From assembly GCA_034509735.1 (NCBI GenBank), contig JACGWO010000011.1, forward strand, positions 13,921,866 to 13,985,865: a DNA stretch of 64,000 nt, written 5' to 3'. The notes under the pieces are model-generated. The model made no database searches. It saw only the letters and a list, made by a program, of their open reading frames with translations, and was not told the DNA's origin. Source of the DNA: Sesamum alatum (taxonomy: Eukaryota; Streptophyta; Magnoliopsida; Lamiales; Pedaliaceae). The position numbers and the translations under genes were made by a program. Position 1 is the stretch's first letter. Each line of letters opens with the position of its first letter. Shown here piece after piece: positions 41,100 to 52,800 of this stretch.

Positions 41100-41510
41100 T
41101 GAATTATGTTGAGTTATTATGATATTTGATACAATTACAAATATTTTTTTATTATTTGGTGATTAGCTTTCATTAGGATTTTCATCCATTTTTTTTTTTG
41201 TTAAATTACCCAAAATGCCTTTGCATCTTGAGTTATAATTTTTACATACTTTTAGAAATTTTATATTATTTTTTATAATAACATCCGTTGAACATCATTT
41301 TTAAATAATGTCCGTCCAACATCAAATTTTTAACATTTTATCAAATTTATTTCTTTAAAAATAACAATTCAGTAAGGATAAAATTAATTTTTTCATCTTA
41401 TCATTTAAAAATTACATAATCATGTTATATATCAGAGAGTATCGATAATTTCTCAACGAGACGGACATTTGTAATTGTATCAAAATTGTAAAGGAATTCA
41501 ACGTTTACCC
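41100..41510. repeat. foldback (MITE-like) element beside the copia insertion
   Basis: The left side ('gatacaattacaaatat') pairs with the right side ('acatttgtaattgtatc'), and the AT-rich middle is non-coding. Its right end lies about 10 bp from the copia element at 41526. Confidence 0.45.
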
Positions 41511-41900
41511 TAAAAAAAGAAAGTATGTTGAAGTGTTGAGTTGTAGTGTTGGTCTTCTCCAGCAGTTTCATACATCTCAGCTCAAGGAAGAAACCCACCT
41601 TTTGTAGAATACGTTTTCATTAGTTAGCTTTTACGTTTTTGAGATACTCTTTTTTTTGCCTTCCAGCTGACACCTAGTTGGTTAGAGGTAGTCAGTTTAG
41701 TGTATTTTTTCCCACCCATTTGGTATTATTTAAAGGAAGCCACACCTCCATTTTTGGTGTGAGAGTTCATTTCATTTTCAGTCTTTCATGGCTTTAGTAC
41801 AATTTCAGCATAGTACCATAGCCTAATTCATAAAGGTCTCTGTGTTTTATCTCTGTTTCTATTTGAAATACACCTGATTTTGAAATCAATTTCTGGCGAA

Positions 41901-43088
41901 ATGGCGAGTGGATTTGACGCTTCACGAGGCGAAGATGTGGGCGAGAGTTCAAGGACTGTGCGCTCTCAGTTCGCTGTGGAGGTGCTATCGCTCCAAGGAT
42001 CCAATCATCCTAGTATGTCTTTCGTTACCGCACCTCTTACTGAGAAGAATTGCCTTGCATGGAGTCGTGCGGTGAAGAAGGCGTTAGGAGCTAAAATGAA
42101 GTTAGATTTCATTACTGGAAAATGCATGAAACCTAAGAAGGCACTGATGAATGTGAACAATGGAATCGAGTCGATTGTATGGTTTCATCCTGTAGAATCT
42201 CATATCCAAGGATTTAGTTGATGCTTTCAGATATGCTAACACTACACAAGAGTTATTGATTGAAATTGAGGAACGTTTTGGACAATGTAATGGTCCACTG
42301 CTTTACCAGTTAAAGCGAGAAATCGCATCTATTGCACAAGGAGATCTGAGTATTGTTGGTTATTTTACGAAGATCAAATGCTTATGGGATGAACTAATGC
42401 AATTGCAGCCTGTTCCTAACTGTACTTGTGGAGCTGGAAAAATTGTTGCTGAGATGACTGCATCAAATCAATTAATGCAGTTCCTTATGGGGTTAAATGA
42501 CATATATGATGGCGTGAGGAGTCAAATCCTGGTTATGGATCCATTGCCAACTATCAATAAGGCGTATTCGATGATCCTTCGTGTTCTCAATAGATGCAAG
42601 TGCATCTTCAATTGGCTGATTCACAGGAAAATGTGGCCATGTATACCAAAGGGCCTAACATCAGAGGACTATTTCAAAACACTAACAGAGGAGGTTTAAA
42701 AAAAAAAGGCATCACTGATAAGAGGAACCTGAAATGTGATAACTGCGGTAAATCTGGCCATGACAAGTCAACTTGCTTCAAAATATATGGTGTACCTGAT
42801 TGGTACAAGGAATTGAACCAGAAAAGGCAACAACTAATGGCTGCTGCGAATAAGGTTTTTATAGCGGAGACTGAGGAACATGTGGATCACGACACTGTAA
42901 ATGGGGACAATATCTCAGAGGTTGTGATGAGAGAACTTCTGAAGCTAGTGAATGATCCTGTGGATCCAAAGGGGAAGGCTGTGATGGATCCTATCCAGGT
43001 CAACTTTGCAAAGTTTGATGGCTATGCAGACTATGCAGGTTTATGTCGTGATGTTTCTGAGTTCGATCAAAATGCTTTGTGTACTTGA
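41901..43088 (+). pseudogene. copia gag with zinc knuckle
   Basis: The start ATG 41901 gives MASGFDASRGEDVG and then the copia N-terminal block (TAPLTEKNCLAWSRAVKKAL, KLDFITGKC). A second frame (42256-42699) carries the UBN2-type gag body (LKREIASIAQGDLSIVGYF, LWDELMQLQPVPNC, QFLMGLNDIYDGVRSQIL). A third frame holds the zinc knuckle CDNCGKSGHDKSTC near 42738-42779, followed by FKIYGVPDWY. Two or more frameshifts separate these parts. Confidence 0.85.
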
Positions 43089-44631
43089 ATCATAGATACT
43101 GGCGCTACTAATCACATGTGTGCAAATTCATCCTTGTTTGATTCACTCACATCATTACACAAAACATTGACAGTCCACCTACCTGATAAGTCACAAAGAC
43201 AAATCACTCATGTGGGGAACATTTACTTGAACAACAGTCTAAAGTTAGTAAATGTGTTATATGTTCCCAGCTTCCAACACAACTTGCTTTCTGTCAGTCG
43301 CTTGAGTGCTTCATCTAACATTCATTTTATTTTCACCTCCATACACTGCATCTTGCAGGACCAGAAGAGTAATCAAATTGTGGTTGTGGCTAAACAGATA
43401 AGAAACTTATACCTGCTAAACAATACTTCATTCTTTGCTGAATACTTACACTCATACACTTGTTCTCTTTCTATTTCCTATGTACCTCAAATTTTTGTTT
43501 CCAATGTATTGTTGTGGCACCATAGATTGGGTCACCCCTCTCATAAGGTTCTCAAACATGTATCTGGACTTGAGTTATCTGAAATAAAGGACACTAAAAT
43601 TTGTGATGTCTGTCCAATGGCAAAATAGCATAGATTTCCCTTTCCTCTTAGCACTACTCAATCTTCTTGCTGTTTTGAATTAATACATATTGACATATGG
43701 GGTCCATACAAATACCCCTCCTCATCTGGCTGTCATTATATGCTTACAGTGGTGGATGATTTTAGTAGATGCACATGGACATACCTTATGAAACATAAAA
43801 ACCAAACCACTCAATTCCTTAACATCTTCTTTCGAATGGTCTATGTGCATTTCAGTTCCCAAGTTAAAACTATTTGTCCGGACAATGGATCTGAGTTCCT
43901 TGGGATCTATTGTCAACTCTCTTCAAACAATTTGGGGTTTTACACTAGAATCCTGCCATTACTCTACCCAACAGAATGGGTTGGTCGAAAGAAGACACCG
44001 TCACTTATTAGAGGTGGCTAGGGCACTCATGTTCCAAGCTCATTTGCCAAGGAATTTTTGGGGTGAAGCCATTCTTACTGCCACACATATCATCAACCGT
44101 CTCCCTTATTCTGTTCTTCATTGGAAAACACCATACGAACTACTGTATCACAAACCACCTTCCTATACTCAGCTCAAAACTTTTGGTTGTTTGACTTTTG
44201 CTACTGATACTCATCCCCACAAAGATAAGTTTGCTGCCAGAGCCCATAAATGTGTTTTTGTAGGCTATAGTTCTGGTCAGAAGGCCTACAAGCTTTACGA
44301 CTTGACTTCTCACACTTACCTAATCTTTAGAGATGTTAAGTTTCATGAAAATGTGTACCCCTACAAATCTGCTTCGACAGATATCCCTCTTCCTACTCTT
44401 TTACCTTTGGTACATGATTCTGACTCTACACCTACTCCTGCATGCCCTCCACTTGCTCCTCCTACTGCACACATGCTCCTGATTTCAATTCTCCTTCTTT
44501 ATCTCCTCCTGTCATCACTCCCTTTCTTGCTCTTTGAAAATCTACTATACAGACTTCTAAACCTGCCTGGCTGCAGGACTTTGATTGTGATCATAGTTCT
44601 TTGTATTCTGATGCACACATGTCTTTTGTAG
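43087..44631 (+). pseudogene. copia protease and integrase remnant
   Basis: The protease active-site text IIDTGATNHM starts at about 43090, preceded by TGA where the usual Trp codon would be. The integrase zinc-binding part (WHHRLGHPSHKVLKHV, CDVC) follows near 43515-43620 and is interrupted by TAG at about 43626. The catalytic core contains HIDIWGPY, then VVDDFSRCTWTYL, CPDNGSEFLG and the NGLVERRHRHLLEVARALMF block. The last blocks are in another frame, with a shift near 43900-43980. A downstream GCLTFATDTHPHKDKF segment matches the integrase C-terminal region of copia elements. Confidence 0.85.
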
Positions 44632-45730
44632 CCCATTTACCTGTGTTGCATGAACCAAGGACTTTTTCTCAAGCCCAAAATTCCCCTGAATGGAAGGCTG
44701 CTATGCATGAGGAGATTGCAGCGTTGAAAAATAACCATACGTGGGAGGTCACCTCCTTACCTGCGCATAAGTCTCCTATTGGTTCTAAATAGGCTTTGAA
44801 GCTCAAGCTTAACCTGGATGGCACTGTCAACAGGCACAAAGCACGGTACACTCAGATTGCGTGGGTCGATTACATGGAGAGTCTTTCTCCCATTTCCAAG
44901 CCTGTTATAGTCCGGGTTCTCTTTGTTGTTGCTTCAGCCTATTCTTGGCCCATTCATTAGTTGGGTATCAACAACGCATTCCTCCATGGCCATCTTGATG
45001 AGGAGGTTTACATGCTTCAGCCTATTCTTGGCCCATTCATTAGTTCGGAGTCTTTTTATCTGATCTTGAACGTTATCGCCGGTTGATTGGTCGTCTTCTC
45101 TATCTCGATTTTATGCGCTCGGATCTCTCATATGCTCTTCAGCAGCTTGGCCAGTTCCTTCAACACCCCACTGACGTGCATTGGAATGCAGCCCTGCATG
45201 TTGTGCGCTATTTGAAAGGTACTCCATCCACTGGCCTTTTCTTTTCCTCCACAAACACCCTTCATCTTGCTATATATCCGGATGCCGACTGGGCCTTTTG
45301 TGTTGATACTCGGTGTTCCGTCACTGGTTTTTGTATCTTCTTGGGGGATTCTTTGGTGTCATGGAAGAGCAAGAAATAGAACACTGTCTCCCGTTCCTCT
45401 GCCGAGGCCGAACACCGTGCAATCGCCTCCACTATTTGTGAATTGCAGTGGCTTTCGCGATTCCTTTTGGGTGTGACAATCAGGTGGCGTTGCACATTAC
45501 GGCGAATCCCGTCTTTCAAGAACGCACGAAACATCTTGATATTGATTGTCACCTTGTTCGTGACAAGTTCAAGGAAGGCTTTATCGACCTCCGTCACATT
45601 TCCAGCAAGGCGCAGCTTGCTGATCTGTTCACTAAGACTCTTCCTGTTGTTGCTTTCGTCTCCTTGTTGTCCAAGTTGGGCTTCGTGTCCTTTTCCCAAG
45701 CTCCAACTTGGGAGGAGGGGGGGGAGGGGA
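44601..45730 (+). pseudogene. copia RT (core deleted) and RNase H remnant
   Basis: The start of RT is recognisable: SPEWKAAMHEEIAALKNNHTWEV, then NAFLHGHLDEEVYML, with two in-frame stops. After VYML the sequence jumps to RRLIGRLLYLDFMRSDLSYALQQL. The palm with its YVDD motif is therefore missing, and the junction carries a duplicated 32-bp filler. RNase H follows: LAIYPDADWA, SVTGFCIFLGDSLVSWKSKK, SSAEAEHRA and [17 protein letters not shown], with a stop and a frameshift between. Confidence 0.85.
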
Positions 45731-46885
45731 GGTGTTGAAGTGTTGAGTTGCAGTGTTGCTCTTCTCCAGCAGTTCCATACATCTCAGCTCAAGGAAGAAA
45801 CACACCTTTTATAGAATACGTTTTCATTAGTTAGCTATTACGTTTTCTAGATTTTTTTTGTTTGCCTTCCAACTAGCACCTAGTTGGTTAGAGGTAGTCA
45901 GTCTGGTGTATTTTTTCCTGCCCATTTTTGGTGTGAGAGTTCATTTCATTTTCAGTCTTACATGGCTTCAGTACAATTTCAACAAAGTCTAATTAGTTGG
46001 ATCATGATTCAATCATGAAATCAAGATAAGAATTAGAAAAAGCGTTTTATATCTAGCACTTTATATTTGTATATTATTATCAAATTTTATCAATTTTAAT
46101 ATTTTGTGTTGGAAAAAGAAATCCCCTTGTCTTTCTTAATTTTATTATGTTATAATAAATCAAATTTAAATATGTTTATTTTATATAGTTGTCAAGTTGA
46201 ATTACGAATAATTTAATTTAATTTTAATTGTACGTATCAATGTAAATAAATACCCATATGATGTAAAGGGGAAAAGACGGGAAATTTACCTTGACACTTC
46301 CAGTGTCTTTTGTTCAGAGAGAATTTTTATACACTTCACGAAGTAAAAAAAAAAAATAGATAAGAGCTGTTGGCTGAACTTATAATATTTTAAATATTTG
46401 AGAATTTATAAACTCTAATTTGGTAATTTTTTTCTTCTCCTAAAAACCTTATTCCAAAATAAGATATTTCGAATTTTATAAGAAAAATAATCTTAGTTCT
46501 CAGCCTACTTTTTCCTATAAGATATTTTAAGCTGTTTAAATTTAAAATCCAACAAGAAAGACAACCCTGATTATTTTGTTAGCATTTTACTTTTACATTT
46601 CATATAATTGACGTTCTTTTCCCGAATCAGAAATATAATACAGAATAATATTTGTTAAGTACCATTTGTCAAAGGTATATAATAGAATTTCAACATTCTA
46701 CAATAATATCGTCTGTTATCTGAAACAGTAAAAATGTTCGGACAGCTCATTTCTCAAAGAGCAAATACCGAAAACTAACCAAAATTGAGAAAAATATACA
46801 CAAGAAAAGGAGATTAACAACATAATAATCATGCTTGCTAAATTACAATCTGGAAAAAGAATCCATGTACATATTATACATAGAG

Positions 46886-49800
46886 CTACAGAAGGAAATT
46901 ATCTATCATATGTTGAACCACATCAGCGCCATCTGAATTTAACCAGTAGCTCTTCACCTGAAACAATAATGTGTAAAAAAGGTATTAAGAATTGAAGAAA
47001 AATTAAAAGTGCAGAAAGATTATGATGAATCAGTCTAAGTTATTACCAAATATGTACACAAAGTATAGGTGTTAGTAGCATCTTATACATTCCGCTTGAT
47101 CTTAATATACGCAACAACGAGCAATAAATTATCTTCGGGTGCAACAACGTTTTTACTATATGAACCGGGTGTGAAATCAGCATACGGGTGTGGGGTGTGA
47201 GTTATATCACGTCAGCACAATGATATAGGCCGGATGCAAAAACACCAAACAATGTGGATTTAGACTACGTCAGTTCAATGTACATAAAGTAGACAACACA
47301 TACTTGAGGCGTAGACAACACATACTTTCGTTAAAATGATACTGGCTACCAGGTTGATATGGGAATTCACTTCTAGGATATAACAAGCCCCATGAAGTCA
47401 GCGAATAACAATTTTGAAGACTTCCCTCAAGAACAGACAGAAAACATATTTGTGTGAATACAAATTCAGGGGATGAGATCTGACGTTTGACACTTGTATT
47501 TATAGGCATTTCGGACATTTTCCCGAATCATTGCAATGTAAAATCGCAGATTGGTTCATAACCATAGCAATGTTTCATTGTGCACAAAAGCTGCATAACT
47601 TTAAAAAGAAATGTTACCAGGTTGGTTTTTGCCGAGAAATTCGAAATTCAATTTCTAAAAGTTAATTGAAAAATTAATTTCGAAAATAAATAAAATTATT
47701 TATTTTGTTTCAAGCACGACCACATGCTAAAGCGCCAAGTAGGTACATATATATATGTATTTATTTTCATTACCTCCAATTTGCCCTCCAAGTTCTATTT
47801 AATTCAAAAAGAATAAGCCAAGTGCATACTAAAAGGACGACTATTGAACTCTGTAGCCTGTTTTTTTTGGTTTCGTTATACTTGAGACGAAAGTCATTTA
47901 CATGCAAGACATTCTTTCTCGACATTGTCTCTTTCTAGTTATCTGTTCATACCCTTTGAGTTTTTCAGTACAATAGTTTGCTTATGTTTTCATTCCTGGG
48001 AATTTTCTAAGAATTCCATGTTGTCCCTAACTAAAAGTTTTAGGATCAGTTCATATCTAGTCACAATTCTGCAACAGAATGCTTCAATGGTAGAGCATCA
48101 TGGCAAGTGCAATAGGTAATAAAATAAAATACTTCGTCCGAAAGTCAAATGCTTCAGCGAGAGATATATCCCGTAGTGAATGCCATTTAGAAATTAGAGA
48201 TAATAATTCCGGTGAAGTCAAAACTCATGCAGGAGGCTTACCTGAATGGTGTTATGTGCAACATATCGCTGTCTGCTTTTATGAAAGCTAACATCAACGC
48301 GCTCCCAAGATACTTGATTAAGACCTCTAATCATCTCCTCTACACGTAAAAAAAAATTCAAAGTTCTCATTAGACCTAAAAGAAAAATGAAGATGTGACC
48401 ACCTTTGTATGTGAGTTTATACATACACAGAGTTGCTTCATCATGGCATTCATTTACTTCTGCTACATAGCCTCAATGTATATCTGATTGTGTATTCTTT
48501 TGGTATTACAGACAATAGACGGAGATAGCTTTCAACAGGACATCATTATGTGTCAGTATCAAATTGATAGGTCCATGCACGAAGAATCTGAGGATGTAGT
48601 GATTGAAGTTGTAATGCAACATTTCTTGAGTGAGTTCGATGAATTAAATGTAGATGGTCAGCTTGGAGGTTGATCACAACCATTTGTTCTGAGAGGCATC
48701 CAAAGAGAAAAACATAATTCCACAGAGAAAAAGAAAGAAAAGGGCAGATTTAAGGCAATTCAATCAATCATTCAGGGTAGAACTCCATCAGGTTTAGGAG
48801 CAAAAGAAAAGAAGAATCCATCAGCTAGCTGGAAAAACAATTGTTATTACATGTAACTGTGAGAGGGGAGGTCACCTGCGATCGCCCGTTTCCAGGTGGT
48901 GGGGGAAGTTATTACATGTAACTGTGACCTCAAAAACTCGTGCCCACGCCGCAGGTCATTAATAACCTGCTCCAGGTACCTGAGGCTGTGCTGACAGAAG
49001 ATCCATGGTTCCCCCACCTATTAAAGTTGGAGGGAGGGGAGGGGGACTGAATGGTGCCCCTAAAAGTTGACTGGCCAAAATAGCCCAGCTCGAGGATGAA
49101 GAACACTTGGGCCCACAAGTCCGCTGCAGGCCCAAGGACCCCCAGCTAGCATCAAGGCCCAACCCTGACCAGACCCAAATCCACAAGTCTCCATGGGCCG
49201 CCCCTGTGGCATCCACATCAGTTCACATTAGAAAGGCGCTCCGCGTGGCAGGCGTGGCTTCGGCCACCCCAACGGAGACACGTGGCGCCTCCAACCAGGG
49301 GTAAAGCCTAGCAACCCTAGGATCTAGGGGTTCTGGATGTGGGCAAGCATCCCCTCAACTCCCTCCCCCAAGGACTTGAGAGTGCCTTATCTGTAGAGGA
49401 CGTCCTTATCCATAAGAAATAGCCTAATTCGTGAGAGACCTTCTTACTCCTAAATAATGGGGGATTCTGACGGCCAATGGATAGCTCCTCCCCCGAATCC
49501 ATGGAGGTCTAGCCTTATCCCGACGGTTGGCGGAGGTAGCCTATAAATTTCAAACTCCCCACCGGAGAATGATTACCTTTAATTACACTTGCACGCGTGA
49601 AATTCGACACTATGTTAACTGCTTTACTACCTTATTATTTATACACATACTGACTTGAGCGACGGAGTGTTAATGATTTTTTTGCAAGTTCGCGTTCTAG
49701 AGCGTGTGAACCAAGGCCTAAAGATCTCAAGTTGGACTATAAGAAATAAGCATTTTCTGCTCACATCATTCCCGATTCGATCTAAAATATGGATAGTTGA

Positions 49801-52800
49801 AACCTTGTTGACTCAATAATTATGGATCTTTCCTTCCTTTTCTTGATTAAACGATTGACTTAGAAAACCCTACTCCTAGTCAATGTGACACCTCGACCAA
49901 GGATTTTCTAATTAAGAAATAGTTATGGGTATAAGAGACCTCCTAATTATCAAGGTAGATTAATGAATCCTTCAAGTGCCAACCATTGACCTTTATACAA
50001 GATGGGCTTGTACCTAAAATATGCCATTTGTGATCACCTCGATGACCAGACAATTAATCAAAGTACAAAAGACCTAATATAAGATCACAATGGTGCCTTA
50101 ACTCAATGGACTAATCTTGCACTATCATGTCACACAACTCTTACTTCGACATTGTCATTATAGAGAGTTTCTTACAGAGTCGATTAATGTACTTGTTCCA
50201 AACAAGAACCTCTATATACACACTATTATCTCTACACCAATGTCCATGAAATGAAATGGGCATGCATCGTGTGAGTAAATCTCCACAGGATCATTGGTAT
50301 CCCCACCCCAATGATTCTTGACTCGGAACGTTTAAGGGCAAGGCCTTGGAAACATATTTCACGATCACCATTATATGCTAGACCATGCGCCATAGCCACA
50401 TATGGCCTAGGACTTCATCTAATTGTAAAGTTTACAATAGAAACATGAATGAAGAATATCATATATTATTGATGTGAGACAAATAAGACTCTTTTGCATC
50501 AATGTATTAAAACGTGCAACCTAGCTAGCATCTCACAACATAGTTGAACACCAGGGCACTATCCGATTTGATGCGTACCGGAGTCCAGCAACACTATAAT
50601 AGTTGAAGGATTTCAAAAATTCCAAAGAGCAAAGGAGGACTAACCCGCAAAATAGGGGTTAGAACTCCAATACTCATGTCAATAATCGAATTACCGAAAA
50701 AGACTAGGAAAAACTTGAAATAACGTAAGATAATGGTGCAATAATTGATATGAAGTGATAGAATATCAAAATATGAGCTAAAATAAGCTTGTCGAGTGCA
50801 AAAAATGTGCAGGGAGTGATTATCCATGTTGTTGGCCGAGAGACAAAATGTGTGAGTGTGGATAGCTTGAGTTACCATTTTGATTGCACTATGAGCTCTA
50901 TTAATAGGAGGATTCAGAGTAGAATCTGGGAGTTGGTTGGGGCAATCTGCATATTATTGGAAACCTGCAAAAGTTAGCTAATGTACAAAAGAATCAAAAC
51001 TTAGTTTGGACTTATCTGGACTGAGATATGACTGTTTGAATGTGCCTTGACCAGTCAACCCGAAAATTTGGGAGGTTGTTACCAGCTTCTGCTTGATAGG
51101 GCTGATTCCGTGGATATCTGAGGAGTTAGCTGGAAATGTTTTAGTATATGATGTGGCCTGAAATGTGGAGAGTTTGTCTGATATTGAATCCCAGCTATTT
51201 GCTAAGTCATCATGTTGAATTGAACCTGTTTTTGGGCCACTAGTATAAATACAGAAATCATGGGCTTACTTACCTCAGCTATGGGCCAACAGGATTAGGC
51301 TTGCTGGGTTGATCAGTGGGGGCCCACTCTTTTGTCATGGGTTTTAGAAAAAATAATTGAGGGAGGTATCACCACTCCCCTCACTCCAATAATGCAAGAT
51401 TTTGTGTTGGATTGTTAGAGAATATTCTTGTTGCGCGAGAGCTCCTGTTCCAAGAAATTTTCCATACATATGAATTTATTCTAGCTACGCTGATTCAGGA
51501 GGGAATGTCGTGCTAGGCTATGAGCAAGCCTAGCTATGTTGTATGTATCAGTCTTTCCGCGCACGCGAATTTGGGGGAGCCTGCACAAATCTAAATACGT
51601 AGGTAGGTGATATTACCAAATGCAAAATAATAGGCTAGACATATGGTGGTGCTTGTGAGAACATGCCCTCGGGTTTGTTGGAGGCGGCAAGTGAATCAAG
51701 AGAGGATCAGACTCATGCGCTGACAGGACACTTTGCAGTCCTTGCTTTTAATGCAGGTCAGCATTTCCTCTGTGATCCCAGTACCCTATTTGATTCTCCT
51801 TGGCCGAATTTGATGGGTCTCTTTCTCTTCTCTCCATCATCTTCTCTCTAGATTATTTCTCACCAATTTGTTTTTACAACAAGTTTTTGTCTTCCCTCTG
51901 TAGGACTTCGAAGTTTCTTTGCTTTTTGTTCTCTTCTCCACATGTATGGTTATTCTTTCCCTTGCACTTTGTCTATACCATGTCTACTGGTAGCATATAT
52001 GAAAGAGCAGTAGAGCAAATAATTGTTGACTTGGTGGGTTTCTCTGAGTAGGACAAGGCCACCCTTGCATCCTCTGACTTGGTCTCCCATCACAAATGCA
52101 AAAATGAGGGGGGAAGAGGGCAACAATTAGGAAGACAAAAGAGGAAGATTGAAGATAGGTTGGTAGTTAACGACGTTGACTCCTTTAAGTTTATCATTCT
52201 CATGTTTATGCCGGCAATGTGGCTAGTGTTCGGGAAAGTATGGGATCCTTGATGACTACGTGATTCAAGTCCCTACTGTCGATGCCCGACCAAATTTCCC
52301 TCCTGACGGTTGTCTATGCTTTTATGTGGCCCAACTAGAAGCTGGGTTGCATCTTTCTATCTCAACCTTTTATTCTGAGGTCGTTTCCCAATTCAAATGC
52401 CCCCCCCCCGCCCCATGAATCAGCTAGTTCCAAAATCCTTCAGCACGTTGGCCAATTAATTCATGTTGGCTTTCGGCTGAGGGAAAGACCCCTACAGCTT
52501 CCCAGTTTCACTATTTCTTCCTGCTCAAGGAGTGGAACACATGTATTTCTTCATTTCTTCTCTTGTACCTTGGGGGTTTCCTCCTGTTTGGATTACCAAT
52601 CCCCTTGAATATATCAAGTATTCTGTCTAAACTCGTCGTGCTGTCTATCAATCCCTGCTGGCAAATATTGCTAGCAAGTTGGCACATTCTGCTACCTTTC
52701 ATCGTTTCGATTTAAGCCCAAAGGGGACTGAAATGAAACCTACTTTTGGTATACACTTGCAGCTTTCTAGTCTTTACCTGCTAAGGGTAGTAACATGAAA

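Larger units (their letters stand above)
41526..45984 (+). mobile_element. near-complete Ty1/copia retrotransposon (dead)
   Basis: LTRs run TGTTGAAGTG...TTTCAGCA at 41526-41810 (285 bp) and TGTTGAAGTG...TTTCAACA at 45733-45984 (252 bp). The 3' copy lacks about 33 bp near its right side. Flanks AAGTA (41521-41525) and AAGTC (45985-45989) look like an eroded 5-bp target duplication. A degenerate PBS follows the 5' LTR at 41811, and a G-rich polypurine tract precedes the 3' LTR at about 45709-45732. Inside, gag, protease, integrase, RT and RNase H appear in copia order but with many stops and shifts. The RT catalytic core is deleted. Confidence 0.9.

Noticed and set aside
46886..48339. Treating the two distal esterase exons as a separate gene fragment
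   Set aside because: They continue the protein in exact phase and order with no duplicated upstream exon nearby, so one gene with a long intron is the simpler reading.
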